NCBI RefSeq assembly: GCF_035762905.1
Contig: NZ_DASUCC010000099.1
Coordinates: 1 to 64,000 of the forward strand
Length of the DNA: 64,000 nucleotides
Direction: 5' to 3'
Source: DASYTH01 sp035762905
GTDB taxonomy: Bacteria; Actinomycetota; Actinomycetes; Mycobacteriales; Pseudonocardiaceae
A program made the position numbers and the translations under genes. Shown here piece after piece: positions 1 through 7,900 of this stretch (position 1 is the first letter of the stretch; each line of letters opens with the position of its first letter). The notes beneath the pieces were generated by a model, which worked only from the letters and a program-made list of their open reading frames with translations, was not told where the DNA came from and searched no databases.

Positions 1-364
1 GAATGTTTCGCATGACGACATCATTTCCTGGAACAGGATAGAGATGACCGCACAGGCGCGGAGCGCCAACGGAGAAGACTACGCAGACGGCAGGAGAACC
101 ATCGCTGTCAAGCGGGCCGCATCCAATCATCCACGCAAAAAAGGACCTGGCTCGTGATCAGCCTCCGCGATCATCGCGAGACATTTCACGCCACCGAGGT
201 CCGGGGTAACAACACACAATCTACACCCTCACCGCAATGATCGACACCACACTCCCCCAAATGGTCCGTGAACGTACCGAAATTGCGAGAAGCTCGGCCT
301 CACATTGGTACTGGACGCCGACGACCGATGTCCTGTGCCGCCAACCGAATCCCATCCGCTCCGG
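1..364. other. Intergenic, no gene recognised
   Basis: I see no convincing coding sequence here. Short open frames have no good ribosome binding site and no recognisable domain. The stretch lies downstream of the minus-strand PadR/GyrI pair and could hold the 3' end region of that transcript. Confidence 0.5.
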
Positions 365-982
365 TCAGATGCTGGAAACCGGTTGGCGGATAACGGTTCT
401 CAGCTTGTTCGGGTCGGTCCTGCGGGGGTCGGCGAGGTAGATCTCGTGGTGCAGGCCCGCCTCGGTGAGGTTGTTGGCCGGCAGGTACACGTCGTGCAGG
501 TGGGTGAGCAGCGGCGTCTCGTCGTCGTAGGAACCGATGTGCAGCACCTGTGCGCAGGTGCCCTCACGGAGGGTCTCGTGGCGGACGTCGGCGATGGAGG
601 GCAGCTTCTTCTTCGTCAGCGCGGTGTCCGCGGCCTGCTTGACCTGGTCGGCGGTCACGTGGTCCGGGAGGTTGATCAGCATGCGCCAGTGCCACGACTG
701 TTTGGCGCGGGTGATGAACACGGCCGGGTCCGGTGACCACCACAGGCCTTCCAGTGGCCCCACCACGAAGTCGTGGCCGGTGTGTTTGCTGGCGAACTTG
801 ACCGTGTACGCCACGGCATAGAGCGCCTCGACGGCGCGCGGGTAGTCCGGCGCGGTGTTGGGGTCGCCGACACCGTCGATCGCGAGGAATTGCTGGGGTG
901 GCACCTCCACCAGCGCCCATTGCCTGTTCTTCGGCGCGTAGAAGTCCTTCAGCGCACGTTTCACGTCGTACGGCGGTATCAC
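365..982 (-). CDS. GyrI-like small-molecule-binding domain protein
   Basis: A 205-residue soluble protein of the GyrI-like/AraC effector-binding superfamily (SOUL-like beta-alpha-beta fold), probably a stand-alone ligand binder; its ligand is unknown. The family look rests on the opening VPPQQFLAIDGVGDP strand, the KFASKHTG segment and the closing acidic/tryptophan-rich WWSPDP and WHWRMLINLP segments. I start it at GTG 982 and not at the upstream ATG (1009). That GTG overlaps the TGA of the PadR gene in a GTGA junction and has GGAG just upstream, so the two genes are translationally coupled. PadR plus GyrI-like pairs are common in actinobacteria and Bacillota, where the second protein may modulate or report on the regulator's ligand (inference). 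Confidence 0.75.
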   Translation of the reverse strand: MIPPYDVKRALKDFYAPKNRQWALVEVPPQQFLAIDGVGDPNTAPDYPRAVEALYAVAYTVKFASKHTGHDFVVGPLEGLWWSPDPAVFITRAKQSWHWRMLINLPDHVTADQVKQAADTALTKKKLPSIADVRHETLREGTCAQVLHIGSYDDETPLLTHLHDVYLPANNLTEAGLHHEIYLADPRRTDPNKLRTVIRQPVSSI

Positions 983-1497
983 AGTTCTCCTCGGTATGTG
1001 GTCAGCCACCGCTGTTCGGCCTCGAGTTGGCCCAGCGAGAAGTCGAAGATCGCGCGGACGAACGGGGGTGGTTCCTGCCGTTCGGCAGCGGCACGGACCT
1101 CCGCGATCTTGTCGGTCAGTGCCTGCGCCCGCCGCGCCAGTGCGGCCCGCAGGCGCGCTGGTGGGATCACCGGTTGGTTCGCCAGGCCGGCGAGAACCGG
1201 GGGGAAGACCGGGCGCAGCACGGCGACGGCCTCCTCCGCCGCCGCGGCGCAGGACTGGAAGCCGGCGGGGGTCGGGGCGAACACCTTGCGTGCCTTGCCG
1301 TGCGCGGGCTCAGCGGTCTCGGCGATGAGCCCGCGGTCGCGCAGCTTGGTGAGCAGGTAGTAGATCGAGCTGAACCCGATCTCTGTCCACTCGCGCATAC
1401 CCCGCTCGGTGATGACCTCCTCCAGTTCGTAGCCGTGCCGCGGTTTCTCCACCAGCAGGCCGAGGAGGGTCAACTCGGCGGGCGTCAGTTCCACCAT
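979..1497 (-). CDS. PadR family transcriptional regulator
   Basis: A 172-residue PadR-family repressor. The N-terminal winged helix is visible at about residues 5-75: LTLLGLLVEKPRHGYELEEV, then FSSIYYLLTKLRDRGLI. A C-terminal dimerisation region rich in Ala and Arg follows. PadR proteins are usually ligand-released repressors of a neighbouring gene. The start ATG (1497) lies immediately beside a perfect inverted repeat at 1501-1516, which is the expected autoregulatory operator. The gene is co-transcribed with the GyrI-like protein through a 4-bp overlap. The ligand cannot be told from the sequence. Confidence 0.85.
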   Translation of the reverse strand: MVELTPAELTLLGLLVEKPRHGYELEEVITERGMREWTEIGFSSIYYLLTKLRDRGLIAETAEPAHGKARKVFAPTPAGFQSCAAAAEEAVAVLRPVFPPVLAGLANQPVIPPARLRAALARRAQALTDKIAEVRAAAERQEPPPFVRAIFDFSLGQLEAEQRWLTTYRGEL

Positions 1498-1500
1498 GAT

Positions 1501-1516
1501 ATTCTATCACTAGAAT
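1501..1516 (-). promoter_or_regulatory. Probable PadR operator (perfect inverted repeat)
   Basis: ATTCTA-TCAC-TAGAAT is a perfect 6-bp inverted repeat with a 4-bp centre, 4 bp upstream of the padR-like start codon. It is markedly AT-rich in a roughly 70% GC region. Its position, symmetry and base composition fit an autorepression site. It could also influence the divergent ilvD start at 1563. Confidence 0.65.
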
Positions 1517-1562
1517 AATCGCCGCCAACCTGTCGGTGGCCGGTTGGGGTTAGGTTGCGTTC

Positions 1563-3260
1563 ATGACCGGAGCCAGGGACATCAAGCCGCGCAGTCGTGA
1601 GGTCACCGACGGGCTGGAGCGGACCGCCGCGCGCGGGATGCTGCGGGCCGTGGGGATGGGTGATGAGGATTGGGCGAAGCCGCAGATCGGTGTCGCGTCG
1701 TCGTGGAACGAGATCACGCCGTGCAACCTGTCGTTGGACCGGCTGGCGAAGGCGAGCAAGGACGGTGTGCACGCCGCGGGTGGCTACCCACTGGAGTTCG
1801 GGACGATCTCGGTGTCCGACGGCATCTCGATGGGACACGAGGGCATGCATTTCTCCCTGGTGTCGCGTGAGGTGATCGCCGACAGCGTGGAGACCGTCAT
1901 GCAGGCCGAACGGCTGGACGGCTCGGTGCTGCTGGCCGGCTGTGACAAGTCGCTGCCCGGAATGCTGATGGCCGCCGCCCGGCTCGACCTGGCCAGCGTG
2001 TTCCTCTACGCGGGATCGATTCTGCCCGGCCGGGTCACGCTGTCGGACGGCAGCGAGCGCGAGGTGACGATCATCGACGCGTTCGAGGCGGTCGGGGCCT
2101 GTGCCAGGGGGTTGATGAGCCGCGCCGACGTCGACCTGATCGAACGCGCCATCTGCCCCGGCGAGGGTGCCTGTGGCGGGATGTACACGGCGAACACGAT
2201 GGCCAGCGCGGCCGAGGCGCTGGGGATGTCGCTGCCCGGCAGCGCCGCCCCGCCCGCGACCGATCGGCGGCGCGACGGGTTCGCCCGGCGATCCGGTCAG
2301 GCCGTGGTGGCGATGTTGCGCGCGGGGATCACCGCCCGCCAGATCATGACCCGCGAGGCGTTCGAGAACGCGATCGCCGTCGTGATGGCCTTCGGCGGCT
2401 CCACCAACGCCGTGCTGCACCTGCTCGCCATCGCCCACGAAGCGCACGTGCGGCTCGACCTCGACGACTTCACCCGGATCGGCAAGAAGGTGCCGCACCT
2501 GGCCGACGTGAAACCGTTCGGCCGGCACGTGATGACCGACGTCGACCGGATCGGCGGCGTGCCCGTGGTGATGAAGGCGCTGCTGGACGCCGGCCTGGTG
2601 CACGGCGACTGCCTGACCGTCACCGGCCACACCGTCGCCGAGAACCTGGCACAGGTCGCGCCGCCGGACCCCGACGGGACGGTGCTGCGGGCGATCGGCT
2701 CGCCGATCCACCGCACCGGTGGCATCACCATCCTGCGCGGCTCACTGGCACCCGACGGTGCGGTCGTCAAGTCCGCCGGATTCGACACCGACGTATTCAC
2801 CGGCACCGCCCGGGTCTTCGACCGCGAACGCGCGGCCATGGACGCACTGGAAGACGGCACCATCACGCCGGGCGACGTCCTGGTCATCCGCTACGAAGGC
2901 CCCAAAGGCGGGCCGGGCATGCGTGAGATGCTCGCCATCACCGCCGCCATCAAAGGCGCCGGGTTGGGCAAGGACGTCCTGCTGCTCACCGACGGCCGCT
3001 TCTCCGGCGGCACCACCGGGCTGTGCGTCGGCCACATCGCCCCGGAAGCCGCCGACGGCGGACCGATCGCACTGATCCGCGACAACGACCCGATCACCCT
3101 CGACATCGCGGCCGGCACCCTGGACATCGACGTGGACCCCACCGAACTCGCCACCCGCCGCCAGGACTGGACACCCCTGCCCCCACGCTACCCACGCGGT
3201 GTCCTTGCCAAATACGCCAAACTCGTCGGCTCAGCCTCCCTCGGCGCCGTCTGCGGGTAG
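1563..3260 (+). CDS. ilvD: Dihydroxy-acid dehydratase
   Basis: A 565-residue IlvD/Edd-family dehydratase. It converts 2,3-dihydroxy-3-methylbutanoate or -pentanoate to the 2-oxo acid in valine/isoleucine synthesis, in the cytoplasm. Cluster-ligand cysteines sit in the expected places: Cys54 in TPCNLSLD, Cys127 in GCDKSLPGM and Cys204 in GEGACGGMYTANTM. The C-terminal half carries YEGPKGGPGMREM and TDGRFSGGT, which mark the active site of the family. The length matches the short bacterial form. There is no other branched-chain amino acid gene nearby, so it is a stand-alone copy. It overlaps the 3' end of the convergent crotonase gene by 30 bp. An IlvD paralogue acting on sugar acids cannot be excluded. 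Confidence 0.92.
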   Translation: MTGARDIKPRSREVTDGLERTAARGMLRAVGMGDEDWAKPQIGVASSWNEITPCNLSLDRLAKASKDGVHAAGGYPLEFGTISVSDGISMGHEGMHFSLVSREVIADSVETVMQAERLDGSVLLAGCDKSLPGMLMAAARLDLASVFLYAGSILPGRVTLSDGSEREVTIIDAFEAVGACARGLMSRADVDLIERAICPGEGACGGMYTANTMASAAEALGMSLPGSAAPPATDRRRDGFARRSGQAVVAMLRAGITARQIMTREAFENAIAVVMAFGGSTNAVLHLLAIAHEAHVRLDLDDFTRIGKKVPHLADVKPFGRHVMTDVDRIGGVPVVMKALLDAGLVHGDCLTVTGHTVAENLAQVAPPDPDGTVLRAIGSPIHRTGGITILRGSLAPDGAVVKSAGFDTDVFTGTARVFDRERAAMDALEDGTITPGDVLVIRYEGPKGGPGMREMLAITAAIKGAGLGKDVLLLTDGRFSGGTTGLCVGHIAPEAADGGPIALIRDNDPITLDIAAGTLDIDVDPTELATRRQDWTPLPPRYPRGVLAKYAKLVGSASLGAVCG

Positions 3261-4142
3261 CGCCGGACCGAGGTCGGTCGGGGGTGTCGGCCATGGGTGC
3301 ACCGGCGGGTAGTCCTGACTGACCAGGCCGGGAAACCGCGGGGGGCGCTTGTCCAGAAAAGAGGTGACGCCCTCGGCGACGTCGGCACTGGTGCCGAGGG
3401 CGGCGATCACCCGCGAGTCGGCCCGGTGCGCATCCCACGGGGAGGCCTCCCCCAGCATCGACCAGAGCAGTTGCCGGGCCGCCGCCACGGCCACGGCCGA
3501 GGTGTTCGCGACGATCTCCTGAGCGATCCCGGTGGCCGTGGCCAGCACCTGCCCGGCCGGCACCACCCGGGACACCAGCCCACCGGCCAACGCCTCGGCC
3601 GCGTCGAACACCCGCCCGGTGGCCACCCACTCCATCGCCTGCGAGATCCCCACGACCCGAGGCAGAAACCACGCCGAGGCCGCCTCCGGGACCAGCCCGC
3701 GCCGGGTGAACACGAAACCGAACCGCGCGGTGTCGGCGGCGATCCGGATATCCATCGGCAACGTCATGGTGGCCCCGACGCCGACCGCCGCTCCGTTGAT
3801 CGCGGCGATCACCGGCTTGCGGCACGCGGCCACGGCCAGCGCGACGGTGCCACCGCCGTCCCGGGGCGTCCCGCCGATGGTGCCGTACGGCGCTCCAACC
3901 CTGGCGAAGGTGCTTCCGCCGGCACCGAGATCCGCCCCGGCGCAGAACCCGCGACCGCGCCCGGTCACCACCACCGCCCGCACCTCGTCGTCGCCATCCG
4001 CGGCCGCGAACGCGGCCACCAACTCCGTGGCCATCGTGGTCGTGAAGGCGTTGAGCCGCTCCGGCCGGTCGAGCGTGATCGTGGCGATCCCGTCAGCACA
4101 CTCGTAGGCGATCTCCGAGTACTCGACCGAGCTGTCGCGCAC
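3231..4142 (-). CDS. Enoyl-CoA hydratase/isomerase (crotonase) family protein
   Basis: A 303-residue crotonase-fold protein. It opens with ADGIATITLDRPERLNAF and has the oxyanion-hole segment GRGRGFCAGADL (about residues 60-71). This is followed by KPVIAAINGAAVGVGATMTLPMD and the FGFVFTRRGLVPEAASAWFLPR segment. The second catalytic region has Glu in RGLVPEAAS, where hydratases carry their second acid. Substrate is unknown; fatty-acid or amino-acid CoA catabolism is likely. The GTG start at 4142 has GGGAGGGA upstream. The gene is convergent with ilvD and their last 30 bp overlap, so antisense interference between the two transcripts is possible. Confidence 0.85.
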   Translation of the reverse strand: MRDSSVEYSEIAYECADGIATITLDRPERLNAFTTTMATELVAAFAAADGDDEVRAVVVTGRGRGFCAGADLGAGGSTFARVGAPYGTIGGTPRDGGGTVALAVAACRKPVIAAINGAAVGVGATMTLPMDIRIAADTARFGFVFTRRGLVPEAASAWFLPRVVGISQAMEWVATGRVFDAAEALAGGLVSRVVPAGQVLATATGIAQEIVANTSAVAVAAARQLLWSMLGEASPWDAHRADSRVIAALGTSADVAEGVTSFLDKRPPRFPGLVSQDYPPVHPWPTPPTDLGPALPADGAEGG

Positions 4143-4412
4143 CGTGGTCCCTCCCAGGCATCGAGTCGGCTTAGGACCCGCCGGCCCGATCGGCGAGCTG
4201 GGTCGTCAAGACACCACGACCGTAGTCGCGGCGCCGAGCGGGTGTCGCGGCCGGCGGGCGGATCGATCACTCGGCCAGGTCGTCATGCTCGTTCTCTCCG
4301 GCGGTGTTCGGCGGTCGATCATCCTCATTTGTGCTTCGTTGTGGTGTTCGCGTGCCAGCGCAGCATCACCCGCGCCGGGGTTTGCCGTGCGCCCGGCCGA
4401 TCCCGGCGATCG

Positions 4413-5438
4413 TCACGTCGTCGAGCGTGCTGCCACCCGCATCCTCCCGGTAGAAGGCGGGTGATGCCACCGAGCAGGATCAGCGGCAGGGTTCAGGGCG
4501 CGGCGGAATTGGCGGGCGCGGTCGAGCAGGTACGCCTCGTGGTAGGGATAGGTGCGCAGGAACGCGCTGCCGGCCAGGCGGACGCCCCAGCGTTGGGGTG
4601 GCGGGAGTTGGGCGGCGAAGTCGCGGATCGGGGCGTCGCCGGTGAACAGGTACATGGGATTGAACAGCGAGCTGCCCGCCGTCAGTTCGAGTGCGTCGAG
4701 GGTGTCATCGTCCTGGAGCCATTGGGCCACAAGGATACTTTCGTCGAGCCAGAGACCGCCGGGAACGCCGTCGTCCATGTTCAGTTTGGCGGTGATGGCC
4801 ATCCGGTCGCCGACGGCCTCGCGGACGGCGCGGGCGATGTCGATGGCGAGCCGGGCGCGGTTGCGCAGGCTGCCGCCGTAGTGGTCGGTGCGCCGGTTCA
4901 GCCGTGGGCTCAGGAACGCACTGACCAGATAGTTGTGCCCGAAGTGCAGTTCCACCGCGTCGAATCCGGATTCCAGCGCGACGAGCGCGGCCTGGGCGTG
5001 AGCGCGGGCGATCCGCTCCAGCTCGGTGGCGGTGGCCGCGCGGGTCAGGTGCAGGCTCAGCGGGCTGATCCGCCGGCCGGGCGCGATGGCCGGCAGCCGG
5101 TTCGACGCGGCATTGGCGACCGGCCCGGCATGCCCGAGTTGGGCGCAGGCCGCCGCCCCCTTGGCGTGCACGGCCTCGGTGAGCCGGCGCAGCCCGGACA
5201 CCACGCCCGGGTGCATCCAGAGCTGATGACGGTCGGTTCGGCCCTCGGGCGAGACCGCGCAATAGGCGAGGGTGGTCATGCCGACACCGCCACGGGCCAC
5301 ACGCACGTGGAAGTCGATGAGCGCATCGGTCACCACCGCACGCGGCGTCAGCCCCTCGAACGTCGCGGCCTTGATGATCCGGTTGCGCAGCCGCACCGGG
5401 CCCAGCATCGCCGGCGCGAACACGTCCGGGACCCTCAT
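4413..5438 (-). CDS. NADH:flavin oxidoreductase, old yellow enzyme family
   Basis: A 341-residue FMN-dependent TIM-barrel protein. Diagnostic pieces are IIKAATFEGL near the N-terminus, CAQLGHAG (about residue 95), and the family signature ELHFGHNYLVSAFLSPRLN followed by RTDHYGGSLRNRARL. These enzymes reduce activated C=C bonds with NAD(P)H. At 341 residues it is slightly short and lacks the long C-terminal 2,4-dienoyl-CoA-reductase extension. The ATG at 5438 is 41 bp downstream of the LitR-like gene and on the same strand, so it is the last gene of the crtE-crtI-litR arm. A role in carotenoid modification or in flavin/redox supply is possible but not shown. Confidence 0.85.
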   Translation of the reverse strand: MRVPDVFAPAMLGPVRLRNRIIKAATFEGLTPRAVVTDALIDFHVRVARGGVGMTTLAYCAVSPEGRTDRHQLWMHPGVVSGLRRLTEAVHAKGAAACAQLGHAGPVANAASNRLPAIAPGRRISPLSLHLTRAATATELERIARAHAQAALVALESGFDAVELHFGHNYLVSAFLSPRLNRRTDHYGGSLRNRARLAIDIARAVREAVGDRMAITAKLNMDDGVPGGLWLDESILVAQWLQDDDTLDALELTAGSSLFNPMYLFTGDAPIRDFAAQLPPPQRWGVRLAGSAFLRTYPYHEAYLLDRARQFRRALNPAADPARWHHPPSTGRMRVAARSTT

Positions 5439-5479
5439 CGGGCGTCCGCTCCCTTCTGTCGAACTGGCCGCCGGGGAAC

Positions 5480-6364
5480 CTAGAACCCGCCGGCGAGGTG
5501 GATGGCGTCGGTGAGGGTGGCGGGGGTGCGGACGTCGGGGGGAAGCGGTACGGAGCGCCAACCGGGGCCGGCGGCGGCGATGACGGCCGGCGTGGGCCGC
5601 AGCCGCAGCAGCACCTCCAGTTGGTCCGGATCGGCGGTGGTCCGATCGTGCGACCAGAGGATGACCACCCGCGGGCCCGTGCGCCGCACGGCGGCCTGGA
5701 GCGAGTCGGACGGAACCCGGGCACCGAGCAGCCGGCTGGGGTTGCCGCGCTGGGCCAACGCGGCGGCGAGCGCCTCGAGCGGCAGGCTGTGCTGCTCCTC
5801 GTCGGCGCAGGCGAGCAGCACAGCGGTGGGCAGCGATCCGAGCGGTTGGCTCGCCGCCCGCGCAAGTACCTCGGACACGCAGCGGGACAGCAGGTGCTCC
5901 ACCTCGACCAGGGCCCGGGTGCGGGCGTGCCGGGCACCGATCCCACGCAACACCGGGCACACCACCGTGTCCCATGTGGACACCACACCGTGCGCGTCGA
6001 TCGCGGCGGTGAGCACGGCGCGCATGCCGGCCTGGTCGAGGCGCATCGCCGCGCGGGCCAGACCCCGGGCCGGCGCCCCGGCCCGGCCGACCGGGATGGC
6101 GTGCCCGCCGCCGTCGCGCGACGCCGGCACCGCGTCGCGGGCGTCCTGGGCCAGCCGGGCCGCGGCCGATGCGGGCACGCCCCTGGCGGTGAGCTCGCGC
6201 ATGGTTTCCAGGCGGGCGAGATCGTCGGTGGTGTAGCGGCGGTGCTGGCCGGACTGATGATGGCTGGGGCCGAGGCCGTAGCGCTGATGCCAGGTGCGCA
6301 GGGTGGTGACGGCGACCCCGAGTCGTCTTGCCACCTCGCCCGCGCTGAACAGTTCGTCTCGCAT
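5480..6364 (-). CDS. MerR-type regulator with CarH/LitR-like cobalamin-binding region
   Basis: A 294-residue regulator with an N-terminal MerR helix-turn-helix (residues 6-75; GEVARRLGVAVTTLRTWHQR, then HRRYTTDDLARLETM). A four-helix bundle and Rossmann-like region follow, as in the light-sensing B12 repressors CarH/LitR. From memory of Thermus CarH, the key residues are W131, H132, E141, H142 and the cobalt-ligating H177. Here E156, H157 and H192 stand at exactly the same relative spacing. However, the Trp is replaced by His146 and the next residue is Ala147 in place of His132. The gene lies in the crtE-crtI transcript, so it most likely controls the carotenoid locus in response to light. 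Whether it still binds adenosylcobalamin is open. Confidence 0.8.
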   Translation of the reverse strand: MRDELFSAGEVARRLGVAVTTLRTWHQRYGLGPSHHQSGQHRRYTTDDLARLETMRELTARGVPASAAARLAQDARDAVPASRDGGGHAIPVGRAGAPARGLARAAMRLDQAGMRAVLTAAIDAHGVVSTWDTVVCPVLRGIGARHARTRALVEVEHLLSRCVSEVLARAASQPLGSLPTAVLLACADEEQHSLPLEALAAALAQRGNPSRLLGARVPSDSLQAAVRRTGPRVVILWSHDRTTADPDQLEVLLRLRPTPAVIAAAGPGWRSVPLPPDVRTPATLTDAIHLAGGF

Positions 6365-6404
6365 GCAGTGTCCTTGCTTGCCCGGTGTCCCTCGCCTGCC
6401 CGGG

Positions 6405-7889
6405 CTACCCGCCGGTGATTCTGGCGGCTGCCAGTTGACCGGAGATCACGACCATCGGGATTCCGACGCCGGGCTGGGTTCCGGACCCCGTGAAGACCAC
6501 ATTGGGAAGTCCGCGATGGAGAGTAGCCGGACGCATCGGCCCGGTCTGGCCGAACGTGTGCGCCGCGGCGAACGGCGTGCCCGCGGCCATTCCGGCGGCC
6601 TGCCAGTCCGCCGGGGTCACCACCTCGCGAACCTCGGCACCGGCCGCGAACCCGGGATGACCGCGCCGCTCCAGCACACCGGCCAGCTCGTCGGCGTAGC
6701 GCTCGCCGAGCCCGCCGCGCCAGGCCAGCTCCGCGGTGTGCAGGTTGGGCACCGGCGCCAGCAGGTAGTAGGTGTGCCCGCCGGCGGGAGCCAGCCCCGG
6801 GTCGGTCCGGGTGGGGTTGGTGAGCAGCAGCGACGGGTCGGACATGAGCCGGCCCTGGGTGATCACCTCGTCGAAGCTGCGCCGCCAGGCTCGGCCGAAG
6901 TGGATGTTGTGGTGCGCGATGTGGTCGTAGCCGGCACGTGAACCGATGTGCAGTACGACGCAGGACGGCGAGTAGCGCAGCCGCCGCACCCGCCGGGGAA
7001 CCGGCCCCGGTAACAGCTCGCCGTAGGCGACCGGCAGGTCCGGGTTGAGGACGACCACGTCGGCCGGGACGTACTCGCCGTCGGTGGTGCGCACGCCGAC
7101 CGCCCGGCCGCCGCGCACCTCGACGCGGTCGACCGTGGTCCGGTACCGCAGTTCGACACCGTGCTTCTCGGCGGCGTCGGCCATCGCCGTGGGCACGGCA
7201 TGCAGTCCGCCACGGGGAAACCACACACCGGCCACGGTGTCCAGGTGGGAGATCACCGCGTACAGCGCCAGCGCGCGGTGCGGCGCGAGCCCGGCGTACA
7301 TCGCCTGGAACGAAAAGATCCGCCGGGTCCTCGGGTCGGCCAGGTACCGGTCGACCCGGGGCTGCAGCCGGCCGAACCCTCCCATGGCGACCAGCCGCGC
7401 CAGATTCGCCGTCAGCAGGTCCCGCGGACCGTCCAGGTTGCGCTCGATGAAGTCGGCCCGCTGCACCCGCCACAGCCGGCCGGTGTACTCGACGAACCGG
7501 AGGTAGCCGTCGGCCTCCCGGGGGCCGCAGGTTCGGGAGATCTCCTCGGCCATCCGCACCGGGTCGGCGATGACGTCCAGGCTCGACCCGTCCGGGAACC
7601 AGGCCCGGTAGGCCGGGTCCAACCGGACGAGATCGACCCGGTCGGCAAGCCGTTCGCCCACCGCGGCCAGCGCCCGGTCGATCAGGTCCGGCATCGTCAG
7701 CACGGTCGGGCCGGTGTCGAACGCGAACTCCCCGCGCACCAGGCGGCCGGCCCGACCGCCGGGCACCGCCGCGCGCTCGAGCACGGTCACCCGCCGCCCG
7801 GCTCCGACCAGGTGCAGCGCGCAGGTCAGCCCGCCGAGCCCAGCACCGACCACCACGACGTGGTCGGTCGGTCCAGTCACCATGCGCAT
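6405..7889 (-). CDS. crtI: Phytoene desaturase (CrtI type)
   Basis: A 494-residue FAD-dependent desaturase that turns phytoene into neurosporene or lycopene at the membrane. The N-terminal dinucleotide fold is VVVVGAGLGGLTCALHLV. The C-terminal CrtI signature is FTGSGTQPGVGIPMVVISG. The PGGRAG segment after the first Rossmann unit and GGLHAVPTAMADAAEKHGVE are typical of the family. I use the ATG at 7889, which has GGGGAG five bases upstream; the second Met (7883) is less well placed. The start is 11 bp after the crtE stop, so the two genes form an operon. The number of desaturation steps cannot be read from the sequence. Confidence 0.92.
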   Translation of the reverse strand: MRMVTGPTDHVVVVGAGLGGLTCALHLVGAGRRVTVLERAAVPGGRAGRLVRGEFAFDTGPTVLTMPDLIDRALAAVGERLADRVDLVRLDPAYRAWFPDGSSLDVIADPVRMAEEISRTCGPREADGYLRFVEYTGRLWRVQRADFIERNLDGPRDLLTANLARLVAMGGFGRLQPRVDRYLADPRTRRIFSFQAMYAGLAPHRALALYAVISHLDTVAGVWFPRGGLHAVPTAMADAAEKHGVELRYRTTVDRVEVRGGRAVGVRTTDGEYVPADVVVLNPDLPVAYGELLPGPVPRRVRRLRYSPSCVVLHIGSRAGYDHIAHHNIHFGRAWRRSFDEVITQGRLMSDPSLLLTNPTRTDPGLAPAGGHTYYLLAPVPNLHTAELAWRGGLGERYADELAGVLERRGHPGFAAGAEVREVVTPADWQAAGMAAGTPFAAAHTFGQTGPMRPATLHRGLPNVVFTGSGTQPGVGIPMVVISGQLAAARITGG

Positions 7890-7900
7890 GTGAACTCCCC

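Noticed and set aside
237..440. Short plus-strand frame near the left end
   Set aside because: No ribosome binding site or family features, and its end overlaps the GyrI-like gene.
3297..5483. 2-kb plus-strand open frame across the crotonase and oxidoreductase genes
   Set aside because: Its translation is Arg/Gly/His-rich with no family features. It mirrors two well-supported minus-strand genes.
5439..5975. N-terminal extension of the old-yellow-enzyme frame
   Set aside because: It runs through the regulator gene in another frame. The oxidoreductase family pattern begins exactly at 5438.
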